DNA from: Halobacteriaceae archaeon Tc-Br11_E2g27
GTDB taxonomy: Archaea > Halobacteriota > Halobacteria > Halobacteriales > Haloarculaceae
Reading direction: 5' to 3'
DNA: 13,033 nt
Assembly (NCBI GenBank): GCA_001564135.1
Contig: LKNH01000042.1
Span: forward strand, 1 to 13,033
Shown: positions 1-6,603 of the stretch, piece by piece
How the letters are laid out: each line of letters starts with the position of its first letter
Position numbering within the stretch: the stretch's first letter is position 1
Program-made: the position numbers and the translations under genes
The notes under the pieces: generated by a model
Told to the model about the DNA's origin: nothing
What the model saw: only the letters and a program-made list of their open reading frames with translations
The model's database searches: none

Positions 1-842
1 ATCCAGATAGCACCCCAGTTTGTATTGAAATATTTCCGAGAGACGTCATCAACACGGCCGGATTCGAACGATTCGGTGTTCGATGATTTGATGACCTGAA
101 TCCCGCCGAGGTTGTTCTCCAGTCGAGAGTTAACTTTCCCGACGGACGAGCGAACGGCCGCGTATTTCGGTTGGATTTTCTTGACGAAGATGTAGGTGAA
201 AACGGCAATCAACGGGACGGGAGCCATCGCGACGAGGGCGAGCTGTGGGTTCAGCCAGAAGAGTAAAAATCCGATACCGAGAACCATCACAACGAGCCTG
301 AATGCGGAGTTCAGCCCGTCGTTCAGAAACCGTTCAAGTTGGTTAACATCGTTTGAGAGGACGGACATCATCTCGCCAGTCTGTTTATCCGCAAAAAACT
401 CCATATCAAGGCGCTGCATCTTGTCGTAGGTTGACGTCCGGACGTCGTGTTGAATATCCTGTGCGAAGGAGTTGAACCCCCAATTTCTGAGCCAGTGGAA
501 GATAGCGCCGATAGCAAACGACAGTGCAATCAACACCACAATCATGAAAAACTGGCCTTCCTGTGTCGGGGGAATCCATGACTGCGGAACGACAGTGAAC
601 GGAATCTGTTGGGCGAGCGCCTCAGCACCAGCGCCTTCGTTGAACACGGCATCGATAGCTGCTCCGAGGAGAAGAGCAGGAAGTAAATCGAGGATACGGG
701 CAAAGATACTAGCGACAATGCCAACCGTTACTGCGAACCAGTAAGGTCGCCCATATTCACGCAAGAGGCGTCGCATTGGGTCCTCGATGTTATCCCGTTG
801 CTCCTCGAACGGGTCATCCTTATCCCAGTCGACTTTGGACAT
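1..842 (-). CDS. ABC exporter, N-terminal transmembrane half (partial)
   Basis: This reads as the first 280 residues of an ABC transporter with fused membrane and ATPase domains (type IV exporter, MsbA/LmrA-like); the rest lies beyond the window. An acidic cytoplasmic N-terminus (MSKVDWDKDDPFEEQ) precedes hydrophobic segments near residues 34-64, 98-117 and 182-222. Residues 141-175 (KMQRLDMEFF...TGEMMSVLSNDVNQLERF) match the cytoplasmic loop signature of this fold, and residues 236-270 (VNSRLENNLGGIQVIKSS, then a FESGRVDDVSRKYF stretch) match the region before the last helix pair. The ATPase motifs are outside the window, so neither ATP hydrolysis nor substrate can be judged; members export lipids, drugs or peptides. 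ATG at 842 is the first Met in frame. It lies 83 bp downstream of tmk on the same strand but has its own TATA-like element. Confidence 0.88.
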   Translation of the reverse strand, partial: MSKVDWDKDDPFEEQRDNIEDPMRRLLREYGRPYWFAVTVGIVASIFARILDLLPALLLGAAIDAVFNEGAGAEALAQQIPFTVVPQSWIPPTQEGQFFMIVVLIALSFAIGAIFHWLRNWGFNSFAQDIQHDVRTSTYDKMQRLDMEFFADKQTGEMMSVLSNDVNQLERFLNDGLNSAFRLVVMVLGIGFLLFWLNPQLALVAMAPVPLIAVFTYIFVKKIQPKYAAVRSSVGKVNSRLENNLGGIQVIKSSNTESFESGRVDDVSRKYFNTNWGAIW

Positions 843-890
843 GCATTTTCACAGTGGATACTGCTACATAGGCGTTATTGTCTGAATGAG

Positions 891-898
891 AATATATC
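891..898 (-). promoter_or_regulatory. TATA-like element of the ABC exporter gene
   Basis: On the minus strand this reads TGATATATTC. Its centre is about 53 nt before the ATG at 842, so transcription would start near 868 and leave a leader of about 26 nt. This is inferred from base composition and spacing only. Confidence 0.4.
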
Positions 899-925
899 AG
901 AAGTCGATGAACGGCCACAACTCAC

Positions 926-1510
926 CTAGAGCAGAGAGTCAACGATATCAAGCACCTCAGCCGTCACATCGGAAATTGACTGTGTTGCATCGACACGAAC
1001 GAACCGCTCACGTTCCGCTTCGATGAGTCGTTCATAATTGTTGCTGACAGTTTCGAGATAGGAGGCTGTTTCAAACTTGTTTGTCGCGCCGCTCCGGGTG
1101 GCTCCTGTTTCCGGGTCGATATCGAGATAGATAGTCACATCAGGAGGCCGAGTCCACGGTTCGTGGACAGCACGGACAAATCCGAGCGCGTCATCAAATC
1201 GGTCAGCAAGTGTCGCTCCCTGATAGGCATAACGCGAATCGGAATAACGGTCCGAAATGACCAGTTCCCCACGGTCGAGGGCCGGTCGGACAACTCGTGA
1301 GAGATGGTCGGCATGGTCAGCAGTGTACAAAAACAGTTCCGCAAGCGAGTCCGCTTCATCATCGTTTATCGAGCGGTTAACTGCCTCCCCATACCAGGAG
1401 TCTGTTGGTTCTCTGGTAAACGTCGTTTCAGGGAGGAAATCTGCCGTTTTGAGTGCATCAATACAACTGCTTTTGCCGCTCCCATCCAACCCTTCAAGCG
1501 TCACGAGCAT
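926..1510 (-). CDS. tmk: Thymidylate kinase (dTMP kinase)
   Basis: The product phosphorylates dTMP to dTDP with ATP, the step that joins de novo and salvage dTTP synthesis in the cytoplasm. The 194-residue protein begins MLVTLEGLDGSGKSS, whose P-loop (residues 7-14) is typical of the family. FTREPTDSWYG (31-41) corresponds to the REP motif that binds the nucleotide. SDRYSDSRYAYQG (86-98) is the DRY segment. RSGATNKFE (139-147) sits in the LID region. An in-frame extension up to 1600 exists but would overlap the upstream gene. The Met at 1510 fits both the family N-terminus and a TATA-like element 26 nt upstream, so the transcript is probably leaderless. The gene lies between an unrecognised small gene (59 bp upstream) and the ABC exporter (83 bp downstream), all leftward. 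Confidence 0.95.
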   Translation of the reverse strand: MLVTLEGLDGSGKSSCIDALKTADFLPETTFTREPTDSWYGEAVNRSINDDEADSLAELFLYTADHADHLSRVVRPALDRGELVISDRYSDSRYAYQGATLADRFDDALGFVRAVHEPWTRPPDVTIYLDIDPETGATRSGATNKFETASYLETVSNNYERLIEAERERFVRVDATQSISDVTAEVLDIVDSLL

Positions 1511-1531
1511 ACTCGTATCTCTGTGTTGTGG

Positions 1532-1539
1532 TATGTAAA
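1532..1539 (-). promoter_or_regulatory. TATA-like element of tmk
   Basis: Minus-strand TTTACATA is centred about 26 nt before the ATG at 1510, the expected spacing for a leaderless archaeal transcript. Confidence 0.5.
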
Positions 1540-1569
1540 TTCGGCGGGTCGGCCCCAGAGCCGGCAATA

Positions 1570-1950
1570 TCAATCCGTCACCTGCGTTGTGATATCCCAC
1601 CCACAGTCCGTGTTAGCTCGAATACGGTCGTAAAAGGCGCGTAGCCCTTCTTTTTCGGTGGCTGGAAGGACATGCAGTCGAACCCGCCCATCCCGAATCG
1701 AAATGCGAAAGACATCCGTCGTCTCCGTGTCCTTGACCAGATACAGGGGCATCGGTAAACTGAAAAAGTCGCCCCACCGGTACGGTCCTGTTTCCAAAAT
1801 TGACTCAACCATTCCGACGAGTTCCTGTGTCGAGTGTCCCGTCTCTGGGGTGAGGACAAACAGCGTTCCCCCTTCATACGAAACTCCACCGCTGAATGGA
1901 AACTCTCGCTGTGGATGTTGTGGGATGGTAAACGACGGGTCCTCTGCCAT
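1570..1950 (-). CDS. Conserved-looking small protein of unknown function
   Basis: I do not recognise this 126-residue protein and assign no function. It is acidic and soluble, with no signal peptide or membrane segment. Alternating hydrophobic stretches (GGTLFVLTPETG, SLPMPLYLVKD, VFRISIRDGRVRLHVLP) suggest a mainly beta-sheet core, followed by a helix (EKEGLRAFYDRIRANT) and a short C-terminal strand (GWDITTQVTD). A Met seven codons earlier (1971) is possible, but a good TATA box at 1975-1982 lies almost on top of it and 28 nt before the Met at 1950, which makes 1950 the better start for a leaderless mRNA. It is divergent from the SRAP gene and ends 59 bp before tmk, so the two may be partly co-transcribed. 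Coding is supported by the acidic composition and an open frame filling the space between neighbours. Confidence 0.75.
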   Translation of the reverse strand: MAEDPSFTIPQHPQREFPFSGGVSYEGGTLFVLTPETGHSTQELVGMVESILETGPYRWGDFFSLPMPLYLVKDTETTDVFRISIRDGRVRLHVLPATEKEGLRAFYDRIRANTDCGWDITTQVTD

Positions 1951-1974
1951 CACATGTGAGTATGTCGTCATTCC

Positions 1975-1982
1975 TTTTATAA
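1975..1982 (-). promoter_or_regulatory. TATA box deciding the start at 1950
   Basis: Minus-strand TTATAAAA, preceded by CCGCTA, is one of the clearest archaeal TATA boxes in the window. It is centred about 28 nt before the ATG at 1950, which argues for a leaderless transcript and against the upstream Met at 1971. Confidence 0.65.
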
Positions 1983-1997
1983 TAGCGGTCGGGTGAG

Positions 1998-2008
1998 CTG
2001 TCTGACAG
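1998..2008. promoter_or_regulatory. 11-bp palindrome midway between divergent genes
   Basis: CTGTCTGACAG has perfect 5-bp arms around one central base. It lies about 50 bp from each of the divergent start codons at 1950 and 2051. It could be an operator serving one or both genes. A palindrome this short can arise by chance. Confidence 0.25.
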
Positions 2009-2050
2009 GAGCCCCGAGTTGTTTTTGCGCATCCAGTCCCACATTCCGGT

Positions 2051-2770
2051 ATGTGTGGTCGTTATAGTTTGTTTGTCCCACCCGAGCAGCTGGCCGACCG
2101 GTTTGACGTGACTGTCGACACCTACGAACGGACGTACAACGCCGCTCCGAGCCAATCGTTGCCTGTTATCGCCGATACAGACCAGGAAACGCTGTCTTCG
2201 ATGGAATGGGGGTTCATCCCACCGTGGGCAAACCGTCGAAGCGATGGTGGGCATATTAATGCCCGTGCAGAGACCCTCGATTCAAAACCTACCTTCAGCG
2301 ATGCACTCCAGAAGAACGAACGGGATGGCCTCCGGACAGGTCGGTGTCTGGTCCCAGCTGATGGATTTTACGAGTGGGTAGAAACGGCAAATGGAAAACA
2401 GCCCCATCGGGTAACGGTCAACGGCGGCGAACCGTTCGCTATGGCCGGCCTCTGGGCACAGTGGCGACCTGAAACAGAACAAACGGGTCTTGATGCATTC
2501 GCGACGGGCGAACAGTCGACGGACGAAACGGTGCGAGAAACGTTCACCATCGTGACGACGGAGCCAAACAGCGTTGTCCGCGAACTTCATCACCGCATGG
2601 CGGTTATACTCCCGGAGTCAGCGGAACAGAGCTGGTTGAGTGGAGATGTCGAGGCGGCTCTCAACTTATGTGAGCCGTATCCAGCAACGGAAATGCGCCA
2701 CTACGAAGTCTCGCCTGCTGTGAACAATCCGGCCAACGATTCGCCAGCCGTTGCTGAACCCATCGAGTGA
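2051..2770 (+). CDS. SRAP-family (HMCES/YedK) abasic-site DNA-protein crosslink protein
   Basis: SRAP proteins use Cys2, exposed after removal of Met1, to form a stable thiazolidine crosslink with abasic sites in single-stranded DNA, shielding them at replication forks. The 239-residue product starts MCGRYSLF with Cys2 in place. The other family landmarks follow in order: YNAAPSQ (29-35), WGFIPPWA (53-60), INARAET (69-75, Asn70 and Arg72 at the DNA site), RCLVPADGFYEW (98-109, Glu108 catalytic) and LHHRMAVILP (179-188, His180 aligning with the active-site His). There is a modest acidic insertion around 137-162 before TIVTTEPN. Length is typical. Because Cys2 must be residue 2, ATG 2051 is certain to be the start. 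The upstream TATA-like run (GTTTTTGC, about 2021-2028) is weak but correctly spaced for a leaderless mRNA. It is divergent from an unknown small gene and convergent with the Usp gene. Confidence 0.95.
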   Translation: MCGRYSLFVPPEQLADRFDVTVDTYERTYNAAPSQSLPVIADTDQETLSSMEWGFIPPWANRRSDGGHINARAETLDSKPTFSDALQKNERDGLRTGRCLVPADGFYEWVETANGKQPHRVTVNGGEPFAMAGLWAQWRPETEQTGLDAFATGEQSTDETVRETFTIVTTEPNSVVRELHHRMAVILPESAEQSWLSGDVEAALNLCEPYPATEMRHYEVSPAVNNPANDSPAVAEPIE

Positions 2771-2780
2771 AAACGAGAAC

Positions 2781-2864
2781 TTATACTACCAGACGTAAGC
2801 CTTTAAACAATCTCGCCACCCCGGGGTGGCGAGTAAGTGTACGAATTTACGTCCGGCAGTATTA
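2781..2864. repeat. 84-bp imperfect palindrome with 22-bp perfect core
   Basis: The two halves are symmetric about 2822.5. The core at 2812-2833 is a perfect 22-bp palindrome: CTCGCCACCCC followed directly by its reverse complement. After a 13-nt less-conserved segment on each side, the outer arms (2781-2798 and 2847-2864) match as inverted repeats at 15 of 18 positions, including GACGTAA/TTACGTC. It fills the gap between convergent genes and overlaps the Usp stop codon at 2862. It may be a bidirectional terminator hairpin. Its size and nested symmetry also resemble the hairpin ends of IS200/IS605-type elements or a small non-autonomous relative. No transposase gene is present here. Confidence 0.7.
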
Positions 2865-3293
2865 CGAGAGGTCGACAACGAGCACAGGCGTTCCCGCCCG
2901 TTTGACGACACGTTCCGTGGTACTCCCGAGCGTTGCAATCTGTTCCGGCCCAGTTTTGCCGTGAGTACCCATAACGATGACATCAATGTCCGCTTCGTCA
3001 GCGTACTCAACGATACGGCGGTCCGGGATACCCTCGTCCAGTTGGGTGAGACAGTCGACACCCTCATCCTCAATGCGAACCTGCGCATCATCCAGTGCAC
3101 GTTCGCCTTCCATCTCGATTGCCTGCTTGATTTCGTCGGTCGTATCGGCGTCTGCAGCCATATACCGACGTTTATCCTGCACGTACAGAACGTGAATGCG
3201 AGCGTCATGTGCGTCAGCTATCGCTAGCGCATGGTCTAGTGCCTGGACCGTTGTCGAACTCCCATCCGTTGGAAGGAGAATATCCTCGTACAT
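2862..3293 (-). CDS. Universal stress protein, UspA family
   Basis: This is a 143-residue single-domain Usp, a soluble dimer that in many members binds ATP and aids stress survival; haloarchaea carry many paralogues, so the specific role is unknown. It opens MYEDILLPTDGS, the standard beta-1/Asp motif, and ends with the nucleotide-binding loop VMGTHGKTG...GSTTERVV followed by the closing strand TPVLVV. The loop normally reads G-x2-G-x9-G(S/T). Here ten residues separate Gly112 and Gly123, one more than usual, so ATP binding is not assured. A Met eight codons earlier (3317) lies within the TATA-like element, while Met 3293 is 27 nt downstream of it, so I use 3293. It is in the same orientation as pspA, 75 bp downstream, which would be a plausible stress pairing. 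Confidence 0.92.
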   Translation of the reverse strand: MYEDILLPTDGSSTTVQALDHALAIADAHDARIHVLYVQDKRRYMAADADTTDEIKQAIEMEGERALDDAQVRIEDEGVDCLTQLDEGIPDRRIVEYADEADIDVIVMGTHGKTGPEQIATLGSTTERVVKRAGTPVLVVDLS

Positions 3294-3315
3294 TGATTGG
3301 TATCTGGAGCGTCCC

Positions 3316-3323
3316 ATTAAAAT
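3316..3323 (-). promoter_or_regulatory. TATA-like element of the Usp gene
   Basis: Minus-strand TTTTAATG is centred about 27 nt before the ATG at 3293. It sits on the alternative upstream Met, which would leave that Met outside the transcript. Confidence 0.55.
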
Positions 3324-3368
3324 AGTTAGTCGTTCTCGGTGGAAATCGCCGCCTCAGGGAGATAGCGC

Positions 3369-4181
3369 CTATTCGTCTTCTTTGAGTTGCTCTAACTCCT
3401 GGTCAATCTCGGAGCTCTCAACGTCATCATCAAGCTCATCGAGCGATTCAGCCTCCGACTCGGTAGCCTCCGCTGACTCCTCTCCTTTCCCCATCTCTGC
3501 TTTGAGCGTATCGAGCTCCCGGTCAACGGCACCGTCGGTAGAAAGTTGTTCGAGCTCTCGGTCGAGTTCGCTTTTATCCGACAGCGCGTCATCAAGCGCA
3601 CCGGATTCTCGGAGTTCATCAAGTGCGGCCGCACGCGCTTCCATCTCCTCGGTCCGTTCCTCAGCACGCCGAATCGTTCGCCCTATATCTTCCATTTCGT
3701 TGCCCGCACCAGTCATCGCCTCGTTGACCCGCTTGCTTGCCTCGGCTGCCTCGTACCGGGCTTTCATCGTCTCCTTTCGTGTTCGGAACTCCTCAATCTC
3801 GCTCTGTAGCGTTTCTTTTTGCTCGATTAGTTCGTCCTGTTTAATCTCCAAACTGCTAATCTGTTCTTCGAGGCCGTCAATCTGGTTCATCTTCTGTTTT
3901 TTCTTTTCCAGCGCGCGACGAGCAAGGTCATCTCGACCCTGATTGACTGCCTCACGTGCCTGTTCGTTGTGTTTCTCAACGTTTTCTTCGAGACGACGCT
4001 GTTGGATTTCCAGCCGTTTTTTCTGTGTGGTGAGGTCTGCAATCCCCTGTTTGACTTTCTGAAGCTCATCCTGTAACTGCTCGTAGGAGTAATCGAGCTG
4101 TTGGCCGGGGTCCTCTGCCCGGTCGAGAAGCGCGTTAATTTTCGACCGGATAAGATACGACGTGCGCGAGAGTATTCCCAT
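3369..4181 (-). CDS. pspA: PspA/IM30 family membrane-stress protein
   Basis: PspA/IM30/Vipp1 proteins are ESCRT-III-like helical polymers that coat and repair stressed membranes from the cytoplasmic face. The 270-residue product opens MGILSRTSYLIRSKINALLDRAEDP, matching the family's amphipathic helix and the start of the helical hairpin. It continues as long coiled coil (about 27-160: QLQDELQKVKQGIADLTTQ, then RRLEENVEKHNEQA) with a DLARRALEKKK segment typical of the family. Residues 200-270 form a very acidic Glu/Asp/Ser-rich tail (EESAEATESEAESLDELDDD) longer than in bacterial PspA, probably a halophilic feature. No PspF/PspB/PspC partners are visible. The transcript is likely leaderless, with TATA-like TTTTAAGG 27 nt upstream. 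It is divergent from the alpha/beta hydrolase and 75 bp upstream of the Usp gene. Confidence 0.92.
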   Translation of the reverse strand: MGILSRTSYLIRSKINALLDRAEDPGQQLDYSYEQLQDELQKVKQGIADLTTQKKRLEIQQRRLEENVEKHNEQAREAVNQGRDDLARRALEKKKQKMNQIDGLEEQISSLEIKQDELIEQKETLQSEIEEFRTRKETMKARYEAAEASKRVNEAMTGAGNEMEDIGRTIRRAEERTEEMEARAAALDELRESGALDDALSDKSELDRELEQLSTDGAVDRELDTLKAEMGKGEESAEATESEAESLDELDDDVESSEIDQELEQLKEDE

Positions 4182-4203
4182 ACTCTTTCTGTGGTCGCTA
4201 CAA

Positions 4204-4211
4204 CCTTAAAA
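4204..4211 (-). promoter_or_regulatory. TATA-like element of pspA
   Basis: Minus-strand TTTTAAGG is centred about 27 nt before the ATG at 4181, consistent with leaderless initiation. Confidence 0.55.
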
Positions 4212-4261
4212 TTCTTACATCGATTCTCCGGGTGAAGACCAAAACGGGCAGATGAGCCAAG

Positions 4262-4269
4262 GATTTTCA
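4262..4269 (+). promoter_or_regulatory. TATA-like element of the alpha/beta hydrolase gene
   Basis: GATTTTCA is centred about 27 nt before the ATG at 4293. It is a weak match but correctly placed. Confidence 0.35.
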
Positions 4270-4292
4270 GGAGTTCGTGCGTACACCGGCTC

Positions 4293-4907
4293 ATGACCGT
4301 ATTAATTCCTGGCGCGCGTGACGTGCGCGCAACGCTTGATACGCCGACAGCCCAGTCCGAATCCGCATCGTTTGACCGACTTGTCGTTGCCTGTCCGCCA
4401 CATCCACAGATGGGTGGCGACCGAACGGACGGTCGGCTTCTCGCAGTGAGTGATACGTTGACCGAGCGGGGAATTGCCTGCCTACGTATCGATTACGGGT
4501 CATGGGATGACGGTAAAGGTGAAACGACGGATGTCACAAACGCAATAGAGTGGGCAAGAGAGCGTGCGGAGTCAGTTGGCTTGTTTGGCTACAGCTTCGG
4601 GGGAACAGTCGCGCTGCTCGCAGCAGACCGTCTCTCTCCAGATGCACTCTCAGTGCTTGCTCCCGGCGAGAGCGTCATTGGCGGAGCAGACCCAGTTGCG
4701 GTACTGAGTGGGGTAAAATGCCCCGGACAGTTGCTATACGGAGAGCGCGATACCGTTGTCGACTCCGAGCGGCTTATTGAACGGGCAAGCGCGGCAGGGT
4801 TTGACGTCGCGTCACTCGCTGGCGACCATTTTTTCATCGGCCAGCAGGCGAAAATTGCCGACCTCGTTGGAACCTTCTTTGACTCCGCGTTGACCGAGCA
4901 CTCCTGA
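4293..4907 (+). CDS. Alpha/beta hydrolase (COG2945/dienelactone-hydrolase-like)
   Basis: This 204-residue cytoplasmic protein has the small alpha/beta hydrolase fold. ACPPHPQMGGDR (33-44) corresponds to the HPHP..GG oxyanion-side motif of the COG2945 group. RIDYGSWDDGKGE (65-77) aligns with that group's RxNxRGxGxSxG stretch, though less perfectly. GLFGYSFGG (96-104) is the nucleophile elbow with Ser101. YGERDTVVD (149-157) supplies the acid (Asp153, or Asp157), and AGDHFF (176-181) the catalytic His179. The triad therefore appears intact and esterase-like activity is likely, but the substrate is unknown. The gene stops 64 bp before pyrG and reads the same way. A TATA-like element upstream of pyrG suggests the two can be expressed separately. 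ATG 4293 is the first Met and fits leaderless spacing. Confidence 0.88.
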   Translation: MTVLIPGARDVRATLDTPTAQSESASFDRLVVACPPHPQMGGDRTDGRLLAVSDTLTERGIACLRIDYGSWDDGKGETTDVTNAIEWARERAESVGLFGYSFGGTVALLAADRLSPDALSVLAPGESVIGGADPVAVLSGVKCPGQLLYGERDTVVDSERLIERASAAGFDVASLAGDHFFIGQQAKIADLVGTFFDSALTEHS

Positions 4908-4943
4908 CGGTTGGGTGGCAAAAAGCGGCGTCGTTCGAAACGG

Positions 4944-4951
4944 TTTTCATA
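4944..4951 (+). promoter_or_regulatory. TATA-like element of the pyrG operon
   Basis: TTTTCATA is centred about 25 nt before the pyrG ATG at 4972 and supports that start over the Met at 4915, which lies upstream of the element. Confidence 0.45.
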
Positions 4952-4971
4952 CCGCAAAGCAGACGGTCAGT

Positions 4972-6603
4972 ATGCCGACGGAATCCGACACAGGCTATGA
5001 CCCTAGTCTGGGACGGAAGTTCATTTTCGTCACCGGTGGTGTGATGTCCGGCCTCGGGAAAGGCATCACTGCCGCCAGCACCGGACGATTGCTGGCGAAC
5101 GCCGGGTTTGACGTAACCGCTGTCAAAATCGACCCTTATCTCAACGTCGATGCGGGAACGATGAACCCCTTCCAGCACGGGGAAGTGTACGTACTGAAAG
5201 ACGGTGGCGAGGTCGACCTCGATTTGGGGAACTACGAACGGTTCCTCGATATCGATATGACCTTCGACCACAACGTGACCACTGGGAAAGTCTACGAGCA
5301 CGTTATCAGCAAAGAACGTGCGGGCGATTATCTCGGAAAGACGGTCCAGATTATCCCCCACATTACTGACGATATCAAGCGACGCGTCCGCGAAGCAGCG
5401 GAAGGAAGCGATGTCTGTATCGTCGAAGTCGGTGGGACGGTGGGAGATATCGAGGGGATGCCGTTCCTCGAAGCCCTTCGTCAGTTTGCCCACGAAGAGG
5501 ACGAGGACGATATTCTCTTTACGCACGTCACGCTCGTTCCGTACTCAAAAAACGGCGAGCAAAAGACCAAACCGACACAACACAGCGTGAAAGAGCTTCG
5601 CTCGATTGGTCTGCAACCAGACATCCTCGTTGGTCGGTCACCGGACCCGCTCGATGCTGAGACCCGCGAAAAGATTGCGCTCTTCTGTGACGTTCCGGTG
5701 GATGCAGTCTTTTCGAACCCCGATGTTGAGGATATCTATCATGTTCCGCTGATGCTCGAAGAGGAGGGACTGGACCAGTTCGTCCTTGAACACTTTGGAC
5801 TTACCGAGAGTGCTGCCTCCGAAGCGGAGTACGATACCACCTGGCGCGAGACGGTGACACGGGAGACAGAAGACGAGGTCTCGGTCGCGCTTGTCGGGAA
5901 ATACGGTCTCGAAGATGCCTACATCTCCATTCACGAAGCGCTGAAACATGCGGGCCTAAAGCGACACACTGCAGTCGATTCACACTGGATACACTCGGAG
6001 CAACTTGCCGACGGACACGACGGCAGACTGGACGACGTTGATGGTATCGTCGTCCCCGGTGGATTCGGTGCTCGCGGCACGGAAGGAAAAGTTGAGGCCA
6101 TCCGCTATGCCCGCGAAAACAACGTTCCGTTCCTCGGCCTCTGTCTTGGCTTCCAGATGGCTGTCGTCGAGTATGCCCGAAACGTCCTTGGACTGGCCGG
6201 TGCACACTCAGCCGAACTTGACTCGGAGACACCACACCCAGTCATCGACCTGCTGCCAGAGCAAAAGGAACTCGATGATATGGGCGGAACGATGCGGCTT
6301 GGGACACATCTCACTGAGATTCAGGAAGGAACTCTCGCACACGAACTCTACAACGGAACGACTTGTGAGGAACGACACCGACACCGATACGAGGTGAACC
6401 CAGACTATATTGACGACCTCGAAGAAGCAGGCCTCGTGTTTTCGGGAACCTCCGGCCGACGGATGGAGATTCTCGAACTCCCCGAGCATCCATACTTCTT
6501 CGGCACGCAGTTCCACCCGGAGTTCCGCTCACGACCAACCCGAGCAAGCCCACCCTTTGTGGGCTTCCTTGATGGTATTAACGCCACACGAGGTGACAAC
6601 TAA
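4972..6603 (+). CDS. pyrG: CTP synthase (glutamine-hydrolysing)
   Basis: PyrG aminates UTP to CTP using ATP and glutamine, the last step of de novo pyrimidine nucleotide synthesis. The 543-residue protein has the usual two domains. The amidoligase domain starts RKFIFVTGGVMSGLGKG with the P-loop at about 23-32, followed by KIDPYLNVDAGTMNPFQHGEV (52-72) and VEVGGTVGDIE (151-161). The class-I glutamine amidotransferase domain runs from about 303. It has VPGGFGARG (361-369), GLCLGFQ with nucleophile Cys391, and TQFHPEF with His515 and Glu517. All key residues are intact. Met 4972 (MPTESDTGYDPSLG) is preferred over an in-frame Met at 4915 because it fits the haloarchaeal N-terminus and leaderless spacing. 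The stop codon overlaps the guaAb start (TAATG), so the two are translationally coupled in one operon. Confidence 0.97.
   Translation: MPTESDTGYDPSLGRKFIFVTGGVMSGLGKGITAASTGRLLANAGFDVTAVKIDPYLNVDAGTMNPFQHGEVYVLKDGGEVDLDLGNYERFLDIDMTFDHNVTTGKVYEHVISKERAGDYLGKTVQIIPHITDDIKRRVREAAEGSDVCIVEVGGTVGDIEGMPFLEALRQFAHEEDEDDILFTHVTLVPYSKNGEQKTKPTQHSVKELRSIGLQPDILVGRSPDPLDAETREKIALFCDVPVDAVFSNPDVEDIYHVPLMLEEEGLDQFVLEHFGLTESAASEAEYDTTWRETVTRETEDEVSVALVGKYGLEDAYISIHEALKHAGLKRHTAVDSHWIHSEQLADGHDGRLDDVDGIVVPGGFGARGTEGKVEAIRYARENNVPFLGLCLGFQMAVVEYARNVLGLAGAHSAELDSETPHPVIDLLPEQKELDDMGGTMRLGTHLTEIQEGTLAHELYNGTTCEERHRHRYEVNPDYIDDLEEAGLVFSGTSGRRMEILELPEHPYFFGTQFHPEFRSRPTRASPPFVGFLDGINATRGDN
6546..6566 (+). other. 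Hairpin inside the pyrG 3' end
   Basis: AAGCCCAC, a 5-nt loop CCTTT, and GTGGGCTT form a perfect 8-bp stem 37 nt before the guaAb start. It encodes part of the conserved C-terminus (ASPPFVGFL), so it may be coincidental, or it may affect coupling or processing at the junction. Confidence 0.4.
6590..6596 (+). promoter_or_regulatory. Shine-Dalgarno site of guaAb
   Basis: GAGGTGA matches the complement of the archaeal 16S rRNA 3' end and lies 6 nt before the ATG at 6603, inside the last codons of pyrG. It fits an internal operon gene, in contrast to the leaderless first genes, and confirms the start. Confidence 0.7.

Noticed and set aside
1511..1600. Longer N-terminus for thymidylate kinase
   Set aside because: It would overlap the upstream gene's end and add 30 residues before the universal LVTLEGLDGSGK start. 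The TATA-like element favours 1510.
3196..3942. Open frame of 248 codons on the plus strand, very serine-rich
   Set aside because: It is antisense to the PspA gene, whose Glu/Asp codons read as Ser on the other strand. PspA has clear family motifs and its own promoter.
4915..4971. Longer N-terminus for PyrG
   Set aside because: The extension lies upstream of the TATA-like element and is basic rather than acidic. The MPTES start matches the haloarchaeal family.
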